Assembly: GCF_030542965.1 (NCBI RefSeq)
Contig: NZ_JAUAOA010000001.1
Coordinates: 248,001-312,000 of the forward strand
DNA length: 64,000 nt
Source: Azotosporobacter soli
GTDB lineage: Bacteria > Bacillota > Negativicutes > SG130
Reading direction: 5' to 3'
This document shows, piece after piece, positions 7,393 through 14,552 of this stretch. The position numbers were made by a program, and so were the translations under genes. The notes below the pieces were generated by a model. That model worked only from the letters and a program-made list of their open reading frames with translations, ran no database searches and had not been told where the DNA came from. Numbering within the stretch: position 1 is the stretch's first letter; every line of letters begins with the position of its first letter.

Positions 7393-8781
7393 TTACTTAT
7401 CAGGTCGCGCAATAATCAATGTCATCATTCCGCCATCCTCATGATCCAAGATGTGACAATGAAGCATCCATTCTCCCTTTTCCTCCATTACAAAAGCTAC
7501 ATCCACGTACTGACCCGCCGGCACGTTTATCGTATCTTTCCACATCTCACGCTCAGGCTTTTGCCCATTTTGAGAAACCACTTGGAATTTCGCACCATGA
7601 ACATGGATCGGGTGATCCATCGGATGCATTCCTCGTGTGTCTTTATTCCAGAAACGCACCTTCACGACTTCCCCTACCTGTACTTTTAACGGCTCCGTGT
7701 CAGGAAATGTCTTGCCGTTGATCGTCCACTGCATATCCCCCATTTCGCCGCCTGGCTGCATGTCGTGGCCTTGGTGTTGCACGCCCGGCATGGCGTTTTT
7801 CGTCACTTCATTCATTTTCCCGCTTGAATTCAGTTCTAGCAGAAAATCCGGCGATTTATTGTCTATACCTGGAAATTCCCGTGATGAAGGAGCTACGAAT
7901 GGCGATGAAATCGGCGGTACAACTGCCTCACCTTCATATTTAAAGAGCACTGTCATGCCCAATTCAGGACGCTCATTAGATAATCGATAAGTTTGTCCAA
8001 CTTCTCCTGTAGCGGCAATTTCTGCATCGATACGTTCACCCGGAACCAAACTGACTGATTCCGTTATATACGGTTTGGACAAAGCATGTCCGTCTGTATG
8101 CGTTACCCGAAATCGATGACCGTCCAACCGAAGTGTGTGATACGCTGCCGTTGAGGCATTAATCAGCCGTAACTTGTGCAATTCACCCGGCCGAACAATA
8201 ATTGGCGGAATTCCGTCGGCAGTTTTTCCATTCACTGTTTCAATGTTGCCATACCTCTCCATATCTCCTCGCGCCGTTCCTGGCAATCGTTTTCCCGTCG
8301 AATCTAAATACCAATCATCTAAAATCAGCGTATGATCGCCACTATATTTCTCATCACCTGGCGCTTTTACGATAAAAGGAGCATACAACCCCATATCAAC
8401 CTGTGTTAGCACAGGTCGGTAATGCGAATGGTACCAATAAGTGCCCGCTTCTTTTACTATAAAATCATAACGAAAGGGCGCTCCTGCTGCAATCGTGCGA
8501 CTTGGGCCATCCTGATCATTCGGCAATATTAATCCGTGCCAATGAATATTCGTTGCGACTGGTAAATGGTTGATTCCTTCGATGATTACCCGTTCGCCGA
8601 CAGTTACGATGATTGGAGTTCCCGGAACACTACCGTTATAACTCCAAACGCGAGTCGAAAAACCATTCTTTAATTCCCAATCGATTTCCTTCAGCTCCAA
8701 TTTAATATCGGCGGCTAAAACAACCGGGTTAATCAATAAAAATAGCATTGCCGCTACCAATGACGTCTTTATCCCATTCAC
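7393..8781 (-). CDS. Multicopper oxidase (CueO/laccase type)
   Basis: A 462-residue exported multicopper oxidase. A Sec-type signal peptide (1-24) lacks twin arginines. All copper ligand motifs are intact: HWHG (H80, H82), YWYHSH (H118, H120), HPIHVHG (H390, H393, H395) and HCHILDHEDGGMM (about 441-453) with the axial Met. A Met/His-rich stretch at about 325-345 (GVQHQGHDM, GGEMGDM) resembles the copper-sensing insert of CueO. It likely oxidises Cu(I) to the less toxic Cu(II) in the periplasm, working with the convergent Met-rich protein. A GGAGGTG site precedes the start. Family certain; cuprous-oxidase role inferred. Confidence 0.94.
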   Translation of the reverse strand: MNGIKTSLVAAMLFLLINPVVLAADIKLELKEIDWELKNGFSTRVWSYNGSVPGTPIIVTVGERVIIEGINHLPVATNIHWHGLILPNDQDGPSRTIAAGAPFRYDFIVKEAGTYWYHSHYRPVLTQVDMGLYAPFIVKAPGDEKYSGDHTLILDDWYLDSTGKRLPGTARGDMERYGNIETVNGKTADGIPPIIVRPGELHKLRLINASTAAYHTLRLDGHRFRVTHTDGHALSKPYITESVSLVPGERIDAEIAATGEVGQTYRLSNERPELGMTVLFKYEGEAVVPPISSPFVAPSSREFPGIDNKSPDFLLELNSSGKMNEVTKNAMPGVQHQGHDMQPGGEMGDMQWTINGKTFPDTEPLKVQVGEVVKVRFWNKDTRGMHPMDHPIHVHGAKFQVVSQNGQKPEREMWKDTINVPAGQYVDVAFVMEEKGEWMLHCHILDHEDGGMMTLIIARPDK

Positions 8782-9101
8782 AAAAACACCTCCGTTTATT
8801 ATATTTTTCTTTCATTATATCAAAAATGTATTTTTTATATTCGCAATTTTTCATACAACGTTCCATAAGCCTTTTTTCGTTTGCTTCGGCTGTTTTAATT
8901 CTCCTGATTACGTTTTGTTATGCCACGCGGGATTTTATGCCGATACAGCAAATTGTATTTTTGAGGCCTTTTTCGCTGCGCTTTTTCATAACTAAGACAA
9001 CGAAGGTTTCGTGTTCTGAAAAGGAATTTTTGGGGTCAGGCATGCATTATTCAATAATATGCTTTATTTCGTCCCTCACGTCCTCCCGTCACCCCCAAGC
9101 C
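8782..9101. other. AT-rich intergenic stretch
   Basis: Upstream region of the multicopper oxidase, presumably containing its promoter. I see no gene and no convincing operator. Confidence 0.5.
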
Positions 9102-9304
9102 CCGCGTCAGTGGTTTTTCCGGAACGCTTAGGACGAGGAGAGTCAGACAGGGTTTCACAGACAAAACCTCTGAAACGCGAAGCAGGACGCTTCGCGCAGA
9201 CGCTAAGCCATGGATGGCGCATGCGTCTGGAATTTCTGAGGTTGCAGGCTGTGAAGCCCATGTCTGGCCGACGAGTCTATGTTCAGGTAAAACCACTGAT
9301 GCGG
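9102..9304. repeat. 203-bp imperfect palindrome (MITE-like or structured RNA)
   Basis: The ends are inverted repeats: ccgcgtcagtggtttttcc (9102-9120) and ggtaaaaccactgatgcgg (9286-9304), 17 of 19 paired. Further arms pair inward: gtcagacagggtttcacag with ctgtgaagcccatgtctgg, aacctctgaaa with tttctgaggtt, and cagacgct/agccat with atggcgca/gcgtctg, plus a small hairpin gcgaagc/gcttcgc. The whole element can fold into one long stem. No transposase or ribosome site is inside. Confidence 0.75.
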
Positions 9305-9561
9305 AAAGAGCTAAAGGCAGTGATTCATCTCACCATTAACAAGTTGAATTTGCAAAAGCAATGAATGAACTGAAATTCAAAAACTGTCATATAGCTGGAA
9401 TGCTCAGCGCGCAGCTGCCTATCCTTCCAGAAGCACTTCTGAAATCTACGCTTCAAGCAAAGCTGCCGACTGCCATAAAATCACTATTTCCCTCTTCTTA
9501 CACTCACAAGAAAGCGTCGTTACATACAAACGGCATACAAATCACTAAAAAAACACACAAA
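9305..9561. other. Intergenic stretch without supported gene
   Basis: An 82-codon open frame starts at 9361 but lacks a ribosome site and has no recognisable protein character. I see nothing else. Confidence 0.4.
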
Positions 9562-9597
9562 AACGGCAAGGTTGGAACTTTCCAAAGCCTTGCCGTT
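9562..9597. terminator. Hairpin related to two other terminators in the window
   Basis: Stem aacggcaagg-ttgga / tccaa-agccttgccgtt. The core gcaagg/ccttgc resembles the hairpins at 16741 and 22741. It lies 3' (minus strand) of the tRNA remnant and VOC gene, as 22741 lies 3' of an intact tRNA. Confidence 0.7.
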
Positions 9598-9610
9598 ACT
9601 AGTTTTTAAG

Positions 9611-9640
9611 TGGTGCGCCTGGAAGGAATCGAATCCCCGC
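9611..9640 (-). pseudogene. Truncated tRNA: T-arm, acceptor 3' strand and CCA only
   Basis: On the minus strand the sequence ends in a T-loop ttcgatt, then ccttccaggcgcacca, matching the 3' third of tRNA-Arg at 22789-22864 (ending gccgggcgcacca). The anticodon and D-arms are missing and the T-stem is imperfect, so it is a remnant. The VOC gene's stop lies 13 bases upstream of it. Confidence 0.7.
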
Positions 9641-9652
9641 ATTAACGCTCGT

Positions 9653-10036
9653 TTATTCTTTAGAGATTGTCAGGATGAAACCGTTGCAGTCCTGGATCGA
9701 GAATTCGTTCGTACCGTAAAACGTCTTATGCAGCTCGGCTACAATCTTGACCTTTCCGTTTAGGCGTTCATACCAGCTTTCCACGTCATTTACCTTGATA
9801 TACAGCGTCAAAGCGCCGCCCGATTGTTGTTCTTTTAGCATCGGATATTCGGCGATCAGGTTTTTCCGTTCCTGAAACATCAGCTCCACTTTGCCGCATT
9901 GCACCATCGCCCAGTTGAACGTGCCCGTCTCCGGCACCGACATCAAGAGCGTAAAGCCTAGCGTATCGCGGTAAAACGCCACCGTTTCATTCACATTGGC
10001 AACCATCAGATTCGGCGTCAAACTTTCCATCTTCAC
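9653..10036 (-). CDS. VOC/glyoxalase-fold protein (paralogue of 22952-23335)
   Basis: A 127-residue vicinal-oxygen-chelate protein with the usual bab-bb fold signals: LTPNLMVANVNETVAFYRDTLG at the N-terminus and a CNGFILTIS C-terminal strand. Roughly half its residues match the VOC protein at 22952-23335. Family roles are bleomycin-type antibiotic binding or metal-dependent isomerisation/dioxygenation; the full set of metal ligands is not obvious, so substrate is unknown. Alone on the minus strand, it is followed by a tRNA remnant and a hairpin, the same order as its paralogue. A GGGTGAAG site precedes the ATG. Confidence 0.85.
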   Translation of the reverse strand: MKMESLTPNLMVANVNETVAFYRDTLGFTLLMSVPETGTFNWAMVQCGKVELMFQERKNLIAEYPMLKEQQSGGALTLYIKVNDVESWYERLNGKVKIVAELHKTFYGTNEFSIQDCNGFILTISKE

Positions 10037-10115
10037 TTCACCCTTTCACATTTCCTTACTTGCATTGTAAAGCAAGCAAGCGCGCTTGTATTGCAAAAAT
10101 CGGACATCGTGCAGC

Positions 10116-10898
10116 CTAAAGAAACTGTGTCGGCGTGCTGCCGGTGAACGTTTTGAATTCATTGATGAAATGCGACTGGTCATGATAGCCGCTCTCCAGC
10201 GCCAGCGCCGCCCAGTCCAACGCTTCGCCGCTCTGCATTTGCCGCACCGCAGCCTGAAAACGGATGATCCTCGCAAATTCCTTCGGCGACACGCCGACCC
10301 GTTCACGAAAGAGGCGGTTCAGCTGGCGCTCGCTTACGCATTGTTCCCGCGCGGTCGCGCTGACCGTCGCCAAACCGCGCGCCCCGACGACGCTGTCCAG
10401 CGCATTGAGCAGCACCGCGTTTGACGTGCTTTTAGCTAAGCGCCGCAAAAGCAAACGGTCGAGCGCCCGGCAGGTTTCGCTTATGCAGCGCGGTACGTGG
10501 AAAGTCGAAAGCAATTCCTTTTCCAGCGCCTTGTCGACAAGCGCCAGTCCCAGCACTTGATTGCTGAAAGGCCGCAGCGATTGCCGGAGCAGCGGATAAA
10601 GCCCTGCCGGGAGGAAGCGAATCGCGTATATCTGTTTCGTAAAATCCGGCACGGTTCGGATCGCCTGCGACATCGTGCCGACAACGAAGCAATGCTGCTC
10701 TTTCGTCTCCCTGTCAATTTCGCAAATGATATCCATGCAGCCGTCGGGAATGATGACTTCCTCGCGCGTCGCAGCAACGCGCAGGTCGGTATCCCAGCCG
10801 AGTGCGGGCGAGAGCCAGTAACTTTGCACCGCCTGCGCCAATTCTGGACACGGACGGTACTCCGCATATAGCCTCGCATCCTTAACAAACGTCGCCAT
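10116..10898 (-). CDS. AraC-family transcriptional regulator
   Basis: About 260 residues. The ATG at 10898 (MATFVKDARLY) is my preferred start; the open frame runs 13 codons further. The N-terminal domain (1-150, YRPCPELAQAVQSYW and IPDGCMDIICEI) matches the DUF6597/AraC-ligand type. The C-terminal double helix-turn-helix (about 165-258) includes SERQLNRLFRERVGVSPKEFARIIR and YHDQSHFINEFKTFTGSTPTQF. This arrangement is common for regulators of VOC or methyltransferase-type detoxification genes; the VOC gene lies 80 bases downstream on the same strand and may be its target. Confidence 0.9.
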   Translation of the reverse strand: MATFVKDARLYAEYRPCPELAQAVQSYWLSPALGWDTDLRVAATREEVIIPDGCMDIICEIDRETKEQHCFVVGTMSQAIRTVPDFTKQIYAIRFLPAGLYPLLRQSLRPFSNQVLGLALVDKALEKELLSTFHVPRCISETCRALDRLLLRRLAKSTSNAVLLNALDSVVGARGLATVSATAREQCVSERQLNRLFRERVGVSPKEFARIIRFQAAVRQMQSGEALDWAALALESGYHDQSHFINEFKTFTGSTPTQFL

Positions 10899-10937
10899 GC
10901 TCACCGGCCTAAACGCCCCAACTACGCCTTTTCCCAT

Positions 10938-11445
10938 CTGCCGCTCATTTCCTTCCCCGCCTGCCGCTCGCGTAAAATGCCTCTTCCTATTTTACTTCGT
11001 GATCAAGCAACAAACTCCTATCCCAACACTCGGCGAATCGATTTGATGCGGCTTATGACTCTTTGAAAGTTAGCTTTTCAGTAGCTGCCGCCTCCCCAAG
11101 AACAAATTCAATTAAAATACCGCCCCCGATCAACGCCGACAGCGGTTACTTTTTATTCTCTCTTTTTGCAAATCAAGCTTTCTTACTTACGTTAAATTTC
11201 CGAACCACTTAGCCACACTTTTTAAAGCCGCTTGACACCAGCTCGCCCTGGCATCATTCTATAGGTAAACAACAGCAAGCACAGGGGCTGCCCTGTGAAG
11301 GTTATAATGCTTTTATTGCGGCAACGATTGTCTATCCGCTTCATTGGCAGGAACGGCTTGCAAGGAAAGAACCGACGCTCAGAAGACGAACCGCGTCTCT
11401 TTGCTTGCCGCTGTCCGCCTAGCTGTCTGATGGAGGTGAGAGAAA
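10938..11445. other. Intergenic stretch upstream of lplT
   Basis: Contains TTGACA at 11232, then attctataggtaaaca (11256-11271), a 16-mer repeated exactly at the start of the TPP leader (44787-44802). A short hairpin acagg/ccctgt follows near 11281-11296. No known riboswitch core was found and no gene is supported. Confidence 0.45.
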
Positions 11446-12606
11446 ATGCCTAAAGCGTCCGCGTTCAACGCGTTGCTCAGCGCCCAATTCCTGTCTGCCT
11501 TCGTCGACAACATGATCCTGTTCATCGTCCTTGCGATTATTCGTCGTGACAGCTATCCCGACTTTTATCTGCCCTTCGTCCAGAGCACGTTCCTCGCCGC
11601 CTATATCATCTGGTCGCCGTGGGTCGGCCGCTTTGCCGATAAGCATCCCAAGGCTTCCGTCTTGATGATCGGCAACGCCATCAAAGGCTTCGGCGTCATT
11701 CTGCTGCTGCTTCACAGCAATCCCGCCGTCAGTTACGGCGTCATCGGCCTGGGCGCAGCTGTCTACAGCCCTGCCAAATACGGCATCCTTCCGCTGCTGA
11801 CGAACAGCGAGGCCGAACTGCTGCGCGCCAATTCGAAACTGGAAAGCTTCACAATTTTGGCGATCCTGTTGGGCTCGGTCGGCGGCGGTTTTCTCTCAAG
11901 CCTCTCCGTCACGCTGTCGCTGACGCTCGGCGTCCTTCTGTACGGCATATCTTTTGCGCTCAACGCGCTGATTCCGAAAGACGCCGGCAATCCGGCGATC
12001 CGCTATCAAAATGCGGTCGGCCAGTTCTTCGGCGACACCGCCCACCTGCTCAGACAAAGCCCGAGCCACTATTCTTTGATCGGCACCGGCTCCTTTTGGC
12101 TGGCGTCCGCAGTGCTGCGCATGATCATCTTCGCCTGGCTGCCGCTGACGCTCGGCATCACCAGCAGCGCCTCGATCAGCCTGATCATTGCCGTCACCGG
12201 CATTGGCATCACAATCGGCGCGGCCGTTACGCCCTTATTAATCAGCCTGCAGCACTATCAACGCACGCTCTGGTTCGGTCTCGGCATGGGCATCGCCATC
12301 CTCGGCTTGCTCGCAGTGGATACGTTGCCGCCAACCCTGCTGCTGCTGCTTTTCATCGGCGCCTTGGGCGGCATCTATATCGTGCCGATGAACGCGGTGC
12401 TGCAGCAAGTCGGCCATCACAGCATCGGCGCCGGCAAGACGATCGCGGTGCAAAATTTCATCGAAAACACCTTCATGTTTGCCGGCGTCTTTGCCTACAC
12501 CTGGGCCAGCAAGTCCCAAATCGCGACCAACACCTGCCTCGCCGCCTCCGGCATCGCCTTTTTGCTGCTGGTGCTCTATCTGTTCCTCTACGCCCGGCGG
12601 AAATAA
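11446..12606 (+). CDS. lplT: Lysophospholipid transporter LplT
   Basis: A 386-residue MFS protein with about 12 membrane helices. It has the LplT hallmarks AQFLSAFVDNMILF at the N-terminus, VGRFADKHPKASVLM in the first loop, GAAVYSPAKYGILPLL and SKLESFTILAILLGSVGGG. LplT flips 2-acyl-lysophospholipids inward across the cytoplasmic membrane for re-acylation by Aas. The partner aas lies 2 kb away on the opposite strand with a serine hydrolase gene between. GGAGGTG precedes the ATG. The presence of the pair fits a diderm organism. Confidence 0.92.
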   Translation: MPKASAFNALLSAQFLSAFVDNMILFIVLAIIRRDSYPDFYLPFVQSTFLAAYIIWSPWVGRFADKHPKASVLMIGNAIKGFGVILLLLHSNPAVSYGVIGLGAAVYSPAKYGILPLLTNSEAELLRANSKLESFTILAILLGSVGGGFLSSLSVTLSLTLGVLLYGISFALNALIPKDAGNPAIRYQNAVGQFFGDTAHLLRQSPSHYSLIGTGSFWLASAVLRMIIFAWLPLTLGITSSASISLIIAVTGIGITIGAAVTPLLISLQHYQRTLWFGLGMGIAILGLLAVDTLPPTLLLLLFIGALGGIYIVPMNAVLQQVGHHSIGAGKTIAVQNFIENTFMFAGVFAYTWASKSQIATNTCLAASGIAFLLLVLYLFLYARRK

Positions 12607-12631
12607 AGGCCAAAAGGAAACTATGGCCGCG

Positions 12632-14500
12632 TTATTTTTGCTGCTTCTTAAAGCTAACGCCGGAAAAAATCAGTTTCTCGCCGTCCTTCTCCTGCCGAAT
12701 CCAAATCGTTTCCATCATCCGCCGTCCTAAAGCATAAATCACTGCCTCCTGATCGGAAACGGGATACAGCACCAGTTCACCCAATTGAGCGGCTTTCGTA
12801 TCGGTGGTCAGGTTCATCAGCAAAATCCCCTGCTTGTTCACCTTCAATTCCAAAGAGTCGATTCCCAGCAACTGATTTTCCACATCGTTAGTATGATAGA
12901 CGCCCTGCCGGTTGCGCCAGGCCTGCGGCAAATTGTAATTGACAATCCGTTTGCCGACTGCGGCTATTTCTTTCCCCATCCGGATAAATACAACGTCTTC
13001 TCCGTTTACAGTCCGAAATGCGATACGCATATCTTGCAGCTTCGGATGCGACAACGGCAAAATTCCGAACAGCCGGTACTGCGGGCGCAGCCAGTTCTCT
13101 TTATCCGGCAACAGTTCCACCTTGTTGCCTTGCAACTTGGCCGTATACGCTCCTTTATGCGTCTCCTGCACCTCCAGCAGTCCGATAACCGTTCCGTAGC
13201 TGCCGGCATAACTTGCCGCTTGCGGCAAATCGGGCAGCAAGGCGGCCACGTTGTTCCCCGGTTTTGTCGTCGGCGGCAGCAGACCGGCATTAACCGCAAT
13301 CGCGCCTTTGAGCAATTGCTCGGCAATGAGCTTCACCCTTTCCGCCGCCCCGGCCGAATTAGCCAAAACCACCACCGCAACTTTTTCCTTCTTCACGCCC
13401 ATGACCTGCCCATGAAATAAATACATATGGCCGCCATGACTAAAATCGTCGCCCACATACGAAAACGCCGGATTTTGCAGGAAAAACTCATAGCCGATCT
13501 TGAAATTGCCGTCTAACGGCACCGCGTTATTTTGCGCCGTAAGCATTTCGCTAACCAGCGTTGCCGGCAAGAGTTGCTCGCCCTTATAGACGCCGTCATT
13601 TAACAGCAGCATCATCATATTGCTAAGATCATTCACACTGGTATACAGATTTCCGGCCGGTATATCCCGCATCGAAACTTCCTGATCCGGCTGCCCCTTC
13701 TTGTTATAACCCTTAGACAGCTTTGGCTCCATATGCGAGCGAAGATAATAAGACGAATTTTCCATCCCTAAGGGCTGCAATACCGTTTCCTGCATGACGG
13801 CGTCATATTCCGCTCCGCTGACGCGTTCCAGCATAACCCCCAGCAAGCCCGCGCCAAGATTGCAATAAGAATGAATCGTTCCCGGCGGATATGCGATATA
13901 TTCATCCTTCAGCAACGAAACGACGCTCTGAAACGGCGCGGGCTGCTCTCCCCACATCCCTTTCACGATATCGCTCGGCAAGCCCGAGTGATGCGTCATA
14001 AGCTGACGCGGCGTAAATGGCGGCGCAGCCGCAAAGCGCGATTTCACAACCAGCTCCGGAATATAACGCTTAACCGGTTCGTCAAGATCCACTTTGCCGT
14101 CCGCGTTAAATTTCAAAACGGCGATCGCATTCGGTATCTTCGAAATGGAACCGACGCGATAAACCGTATCCGGCGTTGCAGGCTGCTTTGCTTCCCGATC
14201 CGCATAACCAAAGCCTTTGGCCCAGACAATGCGGTCGCCTGCTATGATCGCGGCGCTGAGACCGACAATAGTATTGCGGCTCATCTCGTCCATTATTAAT
14301 TCGGAGGCATATTGCTCCAAGACACGCTGCTCGCCTTTAGCGAGCGGTGGAAGCGGCAACGGTTCCGCCAGCTGCGACGGCGCAGACAACAGGCCCCAGA
14401 TTAACCCCGTCGTTAAAAGCAGAAAAGCAACGAGTCCGCCCCCGTCCAATAAGCGTTGCGTGCGGAAAATCCCTCTGCCGGATGCTTGCTTCAGTCCCAT
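12632..14500 (-). CDS. Beta-lactamase-fold serine hydrolase, membrane-anchored
   Basis: About 622 residues. ATG 14500 is preferred because AAGGAGGGG precedes it. A single N-terminal anchor helix (about 20-40) leads to a class-C beta-lactamase/PBP-like domain (about 60-400) with the SISK nucleophile motif near residue 118 and a Tyr-x-Asn motif in HSYCNLGAG. The C-terminal 200 residues form beta-rich accessory domains seen in Pab87-like and esterase members. Substrate could be a D-amino-acid peptide or an ester. It starts just upstream of aas's 3' end and converges with lplT, so it may serve envelope or lipid turnover; this is context only. Confidence 0.85.
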   Translation of the reverse strand: MGLKQASGRGIFRTQRLLDGGGLVAFLLLTTGLIWGLLSAPSQLAEPLPLPPLAKGEQRVLEQYASELIMDEMSRNTIVGLSAAIIAGDRIVWAKGFGYADREAKQPATPDTVYRVGSISKIPNAIAVLKFNADGKVDLDEPVKRYIPELVVKSRFAAAPPFTPRQLMTHHSGLPSDIVKGMWGEQPAPFQSVVSLLKDEYIAYPPGTIHSYCNLGAGLLGVMLERVSGAEYDAVMQETVLQPLGMENSSYYLRSHMEPKLSKGYNKKGQPDQEVSMRDIPAGNLYTSVNDLSNMMMLLLNDGVYKGEQLLPATLVSEMLTAQNNAVPLDGNFKIGYEFFLQNPAFSYVGDDFSHGGHMYLFHGQVMGVKKEKVAVVVLANSAGAAERVKLIAEQLLKGAIAVNAGLLPPTTKPGNNVAALLPDLPQAASYAGSYGTVIGLLEVQETHKGAYTAKLQGNKVELLPDKENWLRPQYRLFGILPLSHPKLQDMRIAFRTVNGEDVVFIRMGKEIAAVGKRIVNYNLPQAWRNRQGVYHTNDVENQLLGIDSLELKVNKQGILLMNLTTDTKAAQLGELVLYPVSDQEAVIYALGRRMMETIWIRQEKDGEKLIFSGVSFKKQQK

Positions 14501-14552
14501 AACCACCCCTCCTTAGCGTTAAAAACGAGCTCTGCTATCCCCCGCGGATCGT

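Noticed and set aside
9361-9609. 82-codon gene upstream of the tRNA remnant
   Set aside because: No ribosome site, low-information composition, and its 3' end runs through a terminator hairpin.
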